Source: Gemmatimonadota bacterium
GTDB taxonomy: Bacteria > Gemmatimonadota > Gemmatimonadetes > Gemmatimonadales > Gemmatimonadaceae
Assembly (NCBI GenBank): GCA_028287345.1
Contig: JAQBPV010000203.1
Coordinates: forward strand, 1 to 32,020
Direction of reading: 5' to 3'
Length of the DNA: 32,020 nt
Made by a program: the position numbers and the translations under genes. The notes beneath the pieces are model-generated. The model did not search any database and had not been told where the DNA came from. It saw only the letters and a program-made list of their open reading frames with translations. Shown here one piece after another: positions 27,106 to 32,020 of the stretch. Numbering within the stretch: the first letter of the stretch is position 1; each line of letters starts with the position of its first letter.

Positions 27106-27168
27106 TTCGACATCAAAGCCCGTTTTGATGCTCACCATCGCTCACGGTGCGACAATGTTGCTGGTGCC

Positions 27169-27357
27169 ATGAAAGAAAAGCGCGAAGTCCCAGCGGCTCC
27201 CAGGAGCGACACTGGCGGTGCAGACGCGCCGCGCGAGGACGATGTGATCCGCATCGAGGATCTCGCGCCGCGCACCGACGTGACCGGCGGGCGCAAGATC
27301 TTGCTGGGTGAGATGCTCACTCCGGTGAGCAGTCCGCTCATCCGCCCTGAGTCGTAG
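27169..27357 (+). CDS. Putative peptide precursor A (double-glycine leader)
   Basis: A 62-aa product from ATG 27169 (MKEKREVPAAPRSDTGG...). A GTG at 27094 in the same frame would add 25 residues but lies inside the sigma-54-like element, before the predicted transcript. The leader ends IRIEDLAPRTDVTGG, a shorter version of the motif in precursors B-E: only 9 residues separate the D of DLA from the GG, against 15-16 in the others. The 21-residue tail starts RKILLGEMLTPVSS and ends IRPES; it is the most hydrophobic of the five and contains Lys, Ser/Thr and Glu that an ATP-grasp ligase could join. It stands alone, 234 bp before precursor B, with its own promoter element. Function is inferred from motif and neighbours. 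Confidence 0.65.
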   Translation: MKEKREVPAAPRSDTGGADAPREDDVIRIEDLAPRTDVTGGRKILLGEMLTPVSSPLIRPES

Positions 27358-27369
27358 AACGCGACAATG

Positions 27370-27404
27370 GTATCGATCAGCAACCATCGGTAGTAGATCG
27401 ATAC
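27370..27404. promoter_or_regulatory. Perfect 9-bp inverted repeat upstream of precursor B promoter
   Basis: GTATCGATC (27370-27378) and GATCGATAC (27396-27404) flank a 17-nt spacer containing ACCATCGG. It lies 13 bp after the precursor A stop and about 118 bp before the TSS predicted from the second sigma-54-like element, a normal distance for an enhancer-protein site. It could instead form the hairpin that ends the precursor A transcript. Confidence 0.4.
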
Positions 27405-27495
27405 TCGGCAAGTGGTGGGGAGCGGGGACACCAGGAAGTCCGTAACGCACTGCAGCAAAACGTGTTGACGCCCGTTGACATCCGTCGTCGCGACA

Positions 27496-27511
27496 GGGTT
27501 CGCGACTTGCT
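27496..27511 (+). promoter_or_regulatory. Sigma-54-like -24/-12 element before precursors B-D
   Basis: GGGTTCG-CGAC-TTGCT: GG (27497-27498) and GC (27509-27510) are 10 bp apart; TTGCT matches the -12 consensus fully and the -24 half matches 4 of 7. A T-run follows, as in many sigma-54 promoters. Predicted start near 27522, about 70 nt before the ATG of precursor B. Confidence 0.45.
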
Positions 27512-27591
27512 TTTTGTGGACGCGGATTCTCACCGCAACCCGGTCGGGAATCCGCTGCTGCTGATCTGACCGCACCGTGGCAGGTACACAC

Positions 27592-27753
27592 ATGTCGACA
27601 GAAAAGCCGAAGTCGCCCCCTCCAGCACGTAAGAGCGCGTCGATCCAAGACCTTCCGGCGCAGCCGGTGGACGAGAAGGAAGCGCAGGGAGTGAAAGGTG
27701 GAACTCCGGGAGAGATCAGCAGCAGTCGAGCGGGCACCACGAGCGAGCAATAG
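27592..27753 (+). CDS. Putative peptide precursor B (KGG leader)
   Basis: 53 aa, ATG to TAG. It begins MSTEKPKSPPPARKSA and carries the family motif SIQDLP, a polar stretch, then VKGG at residues 34-37. The 16-residue tail is TPGEISSSRAGTTSEQ, rich in Ser/Thr with two Glu, chemically suited to ester formation by an ATP-grasp enzyme. The paralogues at 27775, 27988 and 30346 align through DLP-x13-(V/T)KGG (x12 in C) but not in the tail, the expected pattern for leader plus core. The ribosome site is weak (AGG ten bases upstream). It opens a run of three small genes. No database homologue is known to me. Confidence 0.7.
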   Translation: MSTEKPKSPPPARKSASIQDLPAQPVDEKEAQGVKGGTPGEISSSRAGTTSEQ

Positions 27754-27774
27754 CCCCCAACGAAGAGGCAACAA

Positions 27775-27912
27775 ATGGCGGACGACAAGAAGACACCGAC
27801 CCAGGCCCCCCTCGATGACAAGACGGAGAAGGTGACGGATCTGCCGACCAAGGACGCAAGCGGCAAGGACGACCAGGTCAAGGGCGGCGGCGTGCGAATC
27901 AAGGCGAGGTAG
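27775..27912 (+). CDS. Putative peptide precursor C (KGG leader)
   Basis: 45 aa, 21 bp after precursor B, with AAGAGG upstream of the ATG. It reads MADDKKTPTQAPLDDKTEKV, then the family motif TDLP, a polar stretch, DDQVKGG, and a tail of only seven residues, GVRIKAR. The tail is strongly basic with no acidic or hydroxyl residue, so it cannot be a classic ester- or amide-crosslinked graspetide core. If GG cleavage occurs, a basic heptapeptide would be released. Either the tail is used another way (terminal extension, an unmodified signal), or this copy is a decayed or auxiliary member. The shared leader argues that it is a true gene. Confidence 0.68.
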   Translation: MADDKKTPTQAPLDDKTEKVTDLPTKDASGKDDQVKGGGVRIKAR

Positions 27913-27987
27913 TGACAGCAAAGCGTACGACACAACGCGCAGACCACGCGGTGTGGTACGGCCCCCCCCAACAGCGCAGGTAAGCAA

Positions 27988-28152
27988 ATGAGCACCGAAC
28001 AGGACAAGACCGCGAAGGCCAAGATCAACGATCTCCCCGAGCCCTCGAATGCGGACCGCGAAGCAGAGCAGGTGAAGGGCGGCCAGCGCAATCTCCGCGC
28101 GACCGAGACCGGCGACGTCACACCTGGCCCGAACGGCGGCGATACCGGCTGA
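27988..28152 (+). CDS. Putative peptide precursor D (KGG leader)
   Basis: 54 aa, 75 bp after precursor C. It begins MSTEQDKTAKAKI, has NDLP, then EAEQVKGG with GG at residues 31-32. The 22-residue tail starts QRNLRATETGDVT and ends in a Gly/Pro/Asn-rich PGPNGGDTG. Thr, Asp and Glu are available for crosslinking. Start MSTE is shared with precursor B, and the spacing from DLP to GG is the same as in B and E. It is the last small gene before the ATP-grasp gene, which starts 79 bp later across a stem-loop. Confidence 0.7.
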   Translation: MSTEQDKTAKAKINDLPEPSNADREAEQVKGGQRNLRATETGDVTPGPNGGDTG

Positions 28153-28174
28153 TTGCACGTCAGCGCGATGGCGT

Positions 28175-28200
28175 CGGGCGAGAGTCGCCCGGCGCTCTCG
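28175..28200 (+). terminator. Alternative stem-loops between precursor D and the ATP-grasp gene
   Basis: CGGGCG (28175-28180) pairs with CGCCCG (28186-28191) around AGAGT. The overlapping CGAGAG (28179-28184) can instead pair with CTCTCG (28195-28200). The two foldings exclude each other. Placed between abundant-peptide genes and an enzyme gene, they could lower downstream expression, but there is no U-tract, and a switch is speculative. Confidence 0.35.
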
Positions 28201-28231
28201 TGCTAGGCAGGGGCTCATCCAACCGGTCGCG

Positions 28232-29236
28232 ATGCTCCTGATCCTCTCCGCGCCAGACGACACACATTCCGAGGCAGTCGAGCAGATCCTCGCACGGCGT
28301 GGCATTCCCTTCCTGCACTGGAACCAGGCGGGCTTTCCCGAGCGTGACACCGTGTCGCTCCGCTATGACGCCAATGGTCTGAGGTCCAAGTCGCTCGTCA
28401 AGGGCAGCGACGCGTTCGATCTCTCGCAGGTTTCCACGACCTACGTTCGTCGTCATCCACACCCGAATATTCGTCGTCCGGTGAATGATCCGCGGGCGCG
28501 CGCCTACATCGAGACCGAGGCGCGCTCGCTCCTCAACGCGGCGGCCCAATTGAGCGATTGCCGCTGGGTTCCGGGACCGGTGCGCGCGCTGCACTGGGCC
28601 GGCGACAAGGCATGGCAGCTTCGCCTTGCGGCTCGACTTGGATTCTCGATCCCGCACACGCTCATCACCAACGATCCCGCCGAGCTGCTCGAGTTCCATC
28701 GAGAGCACAACGGGAAGCTCGTGTGCAAGGCATTGAACTTTCCGCACTTCCCGTCGTCGGCCGACGGCTCGGACAACTGGCTGTTCACCACGCAGCTCGT
28801 CAGCCCACGCGACGTCGGCTACGCGGAATCGGTTCGCTACTGTCCGGCCATCTTCCAGGCGTACGTGCCAAAGCAGCTCGAATTGCGAATCACCGTCGTG
28901 GGCGACCGCGTGTTCCCGTGCGAGATCCATTCGCAGGAGCGTGAGCGCACGCGGTACGACTGGCGCCGCTACGACCTGGAGCACACGCCGCATCATGAAC
29001 ACGCATTGCCGCCCGACATTGCGGCGCGATGCATTCGCATCGTGCGCGAACTGGGTCTCTGTTACGGCGCATTGGATCTCGTGCTCACGCCGGACGGCCG
29101 CTACGTCTTTCTCGAGGTAAATCCGATGGGCCAGTTCCTCTGGATCGAGAAGATCACCGGCATGCCGATCAGCGAGGCGATCTGCGACCTGCTCGAGGCA
29201 GCGGAGGCAGGCGTGGGAGGAATGCCCAGTGACTGA
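28232..29236 (+). CDS. ATP-grasp ligase resembling RiPP maturases (MvdC/MvdD-like)
   Basis: 334 aa. The N-terminal domain (1-115) is of the pre-ATP-grasp type (MLLILSAPDDTHSEAVEQIL). The ATP-grasp fold follows: DKAWQLRLAARLGFSIPHTLITN (Lys126), a phosphate-binding Lys in LVCKAL (Lys166), PAIFQAYVPKQLELRITVVG (hinge and Arg219), and the metal site D282 with E295-x-N297 in YVFLEVNPMGQFLWIE. The NPxGQ-x2-WIE-x2-TG-x-PI ending is characteristic of microviridin/graspetide ligases, which activate side-chain carboxylates with ATP to form lactones or lactams. The context (KGG peptides, C39 exporter) supports peptide modification. It overlaps the next gene by 8 bp. The microviridin leader helix (PFFARFL) is absent from the peptides, so the recognition mode must differ. 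Confidence 0.9.
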   Translation: MLLILSAPDDTHSEAVEQILARRGIPFLHWNQAGFPERDTVSLRYDANGLRSKSLVKGSDAFDLSQVSTTYVRRHPHPNIRRPVNDPRARAYIETEARSLLNAAAQLSDCRWVPGPVRALHWAGDKAWQLRLAARLGFSIPHTLITNDPAELLEFHREHNGKLVCKALNFPHFPSSADGSDNWLFTTQLVSPRDVGYAESVRYCPAIFQAYVPKQLELRITVVGDRVFPCEIHSQERERTRYDWRRYDLEHTPHHEHALPPDIAARCIRIVRELGLCYGALDLVLTPDGRYVFLEVNPMGQFLWIEKITGMPISEAICDLLEAAEAGVGGMPSD

Positions 29237-30278
29237 GGATTTCGCGCGTCGCGCGCTCGACGACACGCTCATGTTTCTCGACGGCCTCGCGCGCGACGGA
29301 GTCCGCCCGCGTGAGGCGCAGGGTCGGCTGGCATCACTGCGGCAACGACATCCTGGCGTCGCGGTCGATCTCGTATGGGAGGAGCATCCCTACCCGTCGA
29401 CCGTCCACTACGATGCGCTGCTCCGTGATGGCACTGCGAAGACGGTATCGCTGAGCGTCTGTCCGGCGACGGATGTTCCGTGGCCGCTGCGTGGCGTTCG
29501 TCTCGCGAGCGACCAGGATCTCGTGCGCGTGAACGGTGAGACGCTCAAGGTCCGCGACGCGATGGACTGCATCGACTTCCTCTGGAATGAAGCACGCGTC
29601 ATCAGGCCGCTCATCGATCTGTGCCTCATTTCCGAAGCGGTGAAGCGATGGTCCGTGGAGCCGGCGGCCGAGCATACACAGCGTGCGCTCGACGCGTTCC
29701 GTACGTCGCGCGGATTGCTCTCGGCGCGTGAGACACTGGCGTGGATGGAGGCGAACGACCTCACGCAGGAGCGGCTCGAGCGGATGGTGCGAGGTCAGGC
29801 AGATGGCTTTGCGCTGCGGGATCGCGTGGCAGGGGAGGACGGCGTAGAGGCGTACTGGGCGTCGCATCCTGGTGCGTTCGACATCGCGTATGTCGTGCGC
29901 CTCCGCGTGCGCGAGCGAGAGCGTGCAACTGCACTCGCTGTTGAAGTACGCGGCAGAGCGGACTTCCATGCGATCACCGAGCGGGAGTTCGCCGCGCACC
30001 GGCTGGTGGCACTCCCGCGTGGTCCGCTCGAGGCGGTACGCCGCTCCCAGCTGTCGTCGGCGCAGGCGGATGCGATCTTCGCGGCAATGCCAGGCGACGT
30101 CGTCGGTCCCTTCGACGCCGACGGCGCGTTCGATCTCGTGCGGATCATTCGCCACGAGACCGCCGATCTCGCCGATGTCGCGACGCGCAACGCAGTGCGT
30201 GATGCGGTCTTCGACGAGTGGCTCGCTTCGCAGCGGCGTGCAGCGAATATCGAATGGTTCTGGGGACCCGCGCGGTGA
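29229..30278 (+). CDS. PpiC-related putative peptide maturation protein
   Basis: 349 aa with GTG start, set by GGAGG at 29216-29220. No signal peptide. The N-terminal third is a small alpha/beta region (RRALDDTLMFLDGLARDGV; YDALLRDGTAKTVSLSV). A SurA-like segment follows (DLVRVNGETLKVRDAMDCIDFLW, the 'vnge-lt--d' start), then helices with ARETLAWMEANDLTQERLERMV and a parvulin-like end (MPGDVVGPFDADGAFDLVRIIRHETADL). It shares this layout with the protein at 20292, though I see little direct identity. I recall a family named 'PpiC-type isomerase-related putative peptide maturation system protein'; this gene fits that description, and its overlap with the ATP-grasp gene suggests the two act together. 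Confidence 0.75.
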   Translation: MTEDFARRALDDTLMFLDGLARDGVRPREAQGRLASLRQRHPGVAVDLVWEEHPYPSTVHYDALLRDGTAKTVSLSVCPATDVPWPLRGVRLASDQDLVRVNGETLKVRDAMDCIDFLWNEARVIRPLIDLCLISEAVKRWSVEPAAEHTQRALDAFRTSRGLLSARETLAWMEANDLTQERLERMVRGQADGFALRDRVAGEDGVEAYWASHPGAFDIAYVVRLRVRERERATALAVEVRGRADFHAITEREFAAHRLVALPRGPLEAVRRSQLSSAQADAIFAAMPGDVVGPFDADGAFDLVRIIRHETADLADVATRNAVRDAVFDEWLASQRRAANIEWFWGPAR

Positions 30279-30295
30279 TCTACACCGTCGCATAG

Positions 30296-30311
30296 CGAGA
30301 CCGAGGTCTCG
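30296..30311. promoter_or_regulatory. Perfect 7-bp inverted repeat before precursor E
   Basis: CGAGACC-GA-GGTCTCG lies 18 bp after the maturation gene stop and 34 bp before the precursor E ATG. The two-base loop is too tight for a good hairpin, so a dimeric-protein site is at least as likely. No sigma-54-like element is seen here, so precursor E may be read from upstream. Confidence 0.35.
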
Positions 30312-30345
30312 TCATCGTATCACCCTTTCATCGAGGACCACGACA

Positions 30346-30501
30346 ATGACCGACAAGCCAACCAAGCCGACCGCTCAGCCCAAGGCCGACGAGGTCAAGG
30401 ACCTGCCGCCGAAGAAGGTTTCCCGCCAGGATGAAGAGAACACGAAGGGCGGGCGCCGCGGTCCAGGGACGCAGACGGAAGACGAGGTCTACATCGGCTG
30501 A
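30346..30501 (+). CDS. Putative peptide precursor E (KGG leader)
   Basis: 51 aa from ATG 30346, with GAGG ten bases upstream; a longer in-frame reading from 29872 lies over the maturation gene and is not real. It begins MTDKPTKPTAQPKADE, has VKDLP, then DEENTKGG with GG at residues 35-36 and the same DLP-to-GG spacing as B and D. The tail is RRGPGTQTEDEVYIG, with Thr, Glu and Asp residues. It is separated from the other four by the ATP-grasp and PpiC-related genes, so the locus carries precursors on both sides of its enzymes. A short hairpin follows before the opposing gene. Confidence 0.7.
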   Translation: MTDKPTKPTAQPKADEVKDLPPKKVSRQDEENTKGGRRGPGTQTEDEVYIG

Positions 30502-30507
30502 CGAGCG

Positions 30508-30524
30508 CCCGCCAGGCAAGCGGG
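30508..30524. terminator. Short hairpin between precursor E and the convergent DUF4097 gene
   Basis: CCCGC (30508-30512) pairs with GCGGG (30520-30524) around a 7-nt loop in the 36-bp gap between the two stops. No U-tract. A modest end-of-transcript signal at best. Confidence 0.3.
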
Positions 30525-30537
30525 ACAGGGATCGAGT

Positions 30538-31578
30538 CTAGCTCTTCATCAAGCGCACGGTACCCGAGCCGGACTCGATCTTGATCCGCCCCTTGCCAGA
30601 TCCAATCGTGCCGCGCAGCGCGCGGCGTTCGATGCGCGACAGCTTCACCTCGAAGTCCGTATCGATGCCGCCGCTGCCCGTCTCGATGTCTACCATGGCA
30701 TTGGTGCTGGCCGGCATGCGCAGCGTCACGCCACCCGATCCCGCTTCGATGGACACGTCGTCGGGCTCCGCCAGCAACTCGATTTCGCTGCCGCCACTGC
30801 CCGTCTCGAGGTGAAGCTTCGGCGTCTTCACACCGGAGAGACGCACGCCGCCCGACCCCACGTCGGCAACCAGCTCGGTCACCTCGATGGAGCGGCCGCG
30901 CAATGAGCCCGAGCCGACATCCATGTTGAGACGCCCGCCGCGCACGCCATCGAGCGTCGTACCTCCGGAACCATTGTCGATCTTCAAGTCGCCGGTCATG
31001 TCGGTGATGTCGACACCACCTGAACCCACGTCGAGTGAGAGCGACCCGCGCATGCGCGTCACGCGCGTGTGAGACGCCGCGACGTCCACGTCGAGTATGC
31101 CGTCCACGTTGTCGATGGTCGTCTCGCCGATGCCCTGGCGCAGGTATAGCCGCTTGCCCTTGGGCACGGTGACCTTGAGGTCAGCGTGCGCATCCAGTCC
31201 GCCGCCGCGGCTGCTCACCTCGATGTGCCGACGGTCGCGGTCGTAGCCGCTGTCGCCGAAGGTGCCGTCGTCGGAGATGGTGAACGTCGAGCGACCCATC
31301 CATCCCATCTCCGAGTAGTAGATGCGATCGTCGGGGTATTGGACGCGAAGCGCCATGCGTCCGCGGACGTCGCCCGTCAGGAGCTTGAGCTGGCCCGCGT
31401 CGCGTCCAGCGCGAGTGACCTCGACGATCACCCGGTCACCACTTCCTCCTTCGACGCGAAGCTTGCCGACGAGGTTGTAGATCGCGACCTCGCGGCCATC
31501 GAGTGTGATGCGCTCGGGCTGTTGTGCAGCGAGCGAGAACGGAACGGCGAGCAAGAGCGCGGCGCGAGTGAAACGCAT
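30538..31578 (-). CDS. Exported DUF4097-type beta-repeat protein
   Basis: 346 aa from ATG 31578, with GAGG six bases upstream; the longer start at 31626 gives no signal peptide at its head. The signal peptide is MRFTRAALLLAVPFSLAAQ. After a first domain (residues 20-150) the protein consists of repeated short beta-strand units ending in Gly-Ser-Gly-Gly (for example LDVGSGGVDITDM, LHLETGSGGSEIELL, VDIETGSGGIDTDF), about eight rungs. This is the DUF4097 'putative adhesin' pattern, expected to form a right-handed beta-helix-like solenoid outside the cytoplasm. Function is unknown. It converges on the peptide locus and is probably unrelated to it. Confidence 0.88.
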   Translation of the reverse strand: MRFTRAALLLAVPFSLAAQQPERITLDGREVAIYNLVGKLRVEGGSGDRVIVEVTRAGRDAGQLKLLTGDVRGRMALRVQYPDDRIYYSEMGWMGRSTFTISDDGTFGDSGYDRDRRHIEVSSRGGGLDAHADLKVTVPKGKRLYLRQGIGETTIDNVDGILDVDVAASHTRVTRMRGSLSLDVGSGGVDITDMTGDLKIDNGSGGTTLDGVRGGRLNMDVGSGSLRGRSIEVTELVADVGSGGVRLSGVKTPKLHLETGSGGSEIELLAEPDDVSIEAGSGGVTLRMPASTNAMVDIETGSGGIDTDFEVKLSRIERRALRGTIGSGKGRIKIESGSGTVRLMKS

Positions 31579-31694
31579 GGTGAGCCTCGGTGAGCTGTGC
31601 GTGCGAGCGCGGGTGGGCGCGTCCATGTTGCGACAGCGGAGGCAGGCCAGGGGTTTGAAACGACTTGAAGGGGCGGCGGGCGCTGCGCGCTCGC

Positions 31695-31829
31695 CTTACG
31701 GGGCGCATGAGCCGGCGCTGCGCGTCGGCTCTTTGGGCTTACGGGGCGCTCGCTCCGCTCGCTTATGGCAACAGCCAGCAGGTGTAGTTGTGGTTGTAGC
31801 TGCTGTTGCCATAAGGCCGCGCAGCGGCC
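31695..31829. repeat. Cluster of direct and inverted repeats in a gene-free stretch
   Basis: The gap from 31579 to 31875 holds no convincing gene. It contains CTTACGGGGCGC twice (31695-31706, 31738-31749), GAGCCG/CGGCTC (31709-31714, 31726-31731), a 14-bp perfect arm CTTATGGCAACAGC (31762-31775) with GCTGTTGCCATAAG (31802-31815), and GGCCGC/GCGGCC (31815-31820, 31824-31829). The composition (CTTAYGG / CCATAAG modules around GC-rich palindromes) is that of an interspersed extragenic element rather than a single terminator. Confidence 0.55.
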
Positions 31830-31875
31830 GCCCCATAAGGCGCGCGCAGCGCCGCCGCCCCTGACGCCACCAGCG

Positions 31876-32020
31876 TCACTTCACGTGATCTAGGGCCCAG
31901 GTCCAGAAGATCGCGTCTTCCGCTGACATGTTGCCACGCGGCGTCAGACGCGCATCCGCATAACCGTACTGCCCGATATCGACCAGATACTGCGCGCGGC
32001 TGTTGAGCGTGCCTTGGCAG
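31876..32020 (-). CDS. C-terminal end of an unidentified protein (partial)
   Basis: An open minus-strand frame enters from the right edge and stops with TGA at 31878-31876, giving 47 residues. It includes QYLVDIGQYGYADARLTPRG and ends SAEDAIFWTWALDHVK. The gene starts beyond the window. The fragment reads like real protein, and its codon use suits the neighbours. I do not recognise the family. Transcription would run toward the repeat cluster. Confidence 0.6.
   Translation of the reverse strand, partial: CQGTLNSRAQYLVDIGQYGYADARLTPRGNMSAEDAIFWTWALDHVK

Noticed and set aside
27094..27168. GTG start adding 25 residues to precursor A
   Set aside because: It falls within the sigma-54-like element and upstream of the predicted transcript; the ATG at 27169 gives a leader length like the paralogues.
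27358..27591. A further small gene between precursors A and B
   Set aside because: Only an 8-codon ATG frame and no KGG or DLP motif were found; the region looks regulatory.
21337..28152. Lanthipeptide, NHLP or lasso-peptide system
   Set aside because: No LanM/LanB/LanC, YcaO, radical SAM, asparagine synthetase-like or B1/B2 proteins are present, and the leaders are not nitrile-hydratase-like.
28232..29236. Straight assignment as a classical microviridin/graspetide ligase
   Set aside because: Enzyme motifs fit, but the precursors lack the known recognition helix and one tail has no crosslinkable residues; kept only as resemblance.
30700..31200. Regular short repeats (GSGG units) resembling a tandem or CRISPR-like array
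   Set aside because: They encode the beta-repeat protein in frame, with degenerate DNA and no spacer structure. No CRISPR array was seen anywhere in the window.
1..32020. tRNA, rRNA, insertion sequence or prophage genes
   Set aside because: No transposase, integrase, cloverleaf or rRNA-like sequence was recognised on either strand.

Overview
The window is about 32 kb of high-GC, gene-dense bacterial DNA. Envelope genes (TolC/RND efflux, lytic transglycosylases, class A-like serine hydrolase), GTG/TTG starts, ATGA gene overlaps and the overall gene style suggest an environmental Gram-negative bacterium. Gemmatimonadota is my best guess; this is inference, since no 16S or marker search was possible.

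Layout. (1) 1-8668, plus strand: a tripartite efflux operon of a TolC-type outer-membrane channel (5' end cut off), a periplasmic adaptor and two tandem RND pumps, in the style of mdtABC. (2) 8848-11427, minus strand: beta-lactamase-like serine hydrolase, rpiB, a single-domain response regulator and a PAP2 phosphatase. (3) 11545-13666, plus strand: a protein of unknown function and an MltD-like transglycosylase with LysM domains. (4) 13861-16279, minus strand: holB-moaC-lytic transglycosylase. (5) 16308-20208, plus strand: PfpI/DJ-1 protein, a membrane protein with a winged-helix regulator, an isoprenyl diphosphate synthase (uppS) and a degenerate AAA+ regulator.

(6) 20292-30501, plus strand, is the most interesting part and looks like a complete peptide maturation and export locus. 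A tight operon encodes a PpiC/SurA-like protein, an ABC exporter with two N-terminal cyclic-nucleotide-binding-like domains and a C39 double-glycine peptidase domain, an HlyD-type adaptor, and a sigma-54 activator with no receiver domain. Next come four tiny genes, an ATP-grasp ligase resembling RiPP maturases, a second PpiC-related protein and a fifth tiny gene. All five small products (45-62 aa) share a leader of the form (I/V)xDL(P/A)...(V/T)(K/T)GG followed by unrelated tails of 7 to 22 residues. Most of them are too short for routine gene calling. Two sigma-54-like elements sharing the 9-mer GCGACTTGC lie before the first and second peptide genes, which fits the activator next door. My model: the activator switches on the peptides, the ATP-grasp enzyme and PpiC-like proteins modify or handle them, and the exporter cleaves them at GG and secretes them.

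(7) 30538-32020, minus strand: a DUF4097-type beta-repeat protein, a block of palindromic repeats, and the 3' end of an unidentified gene.
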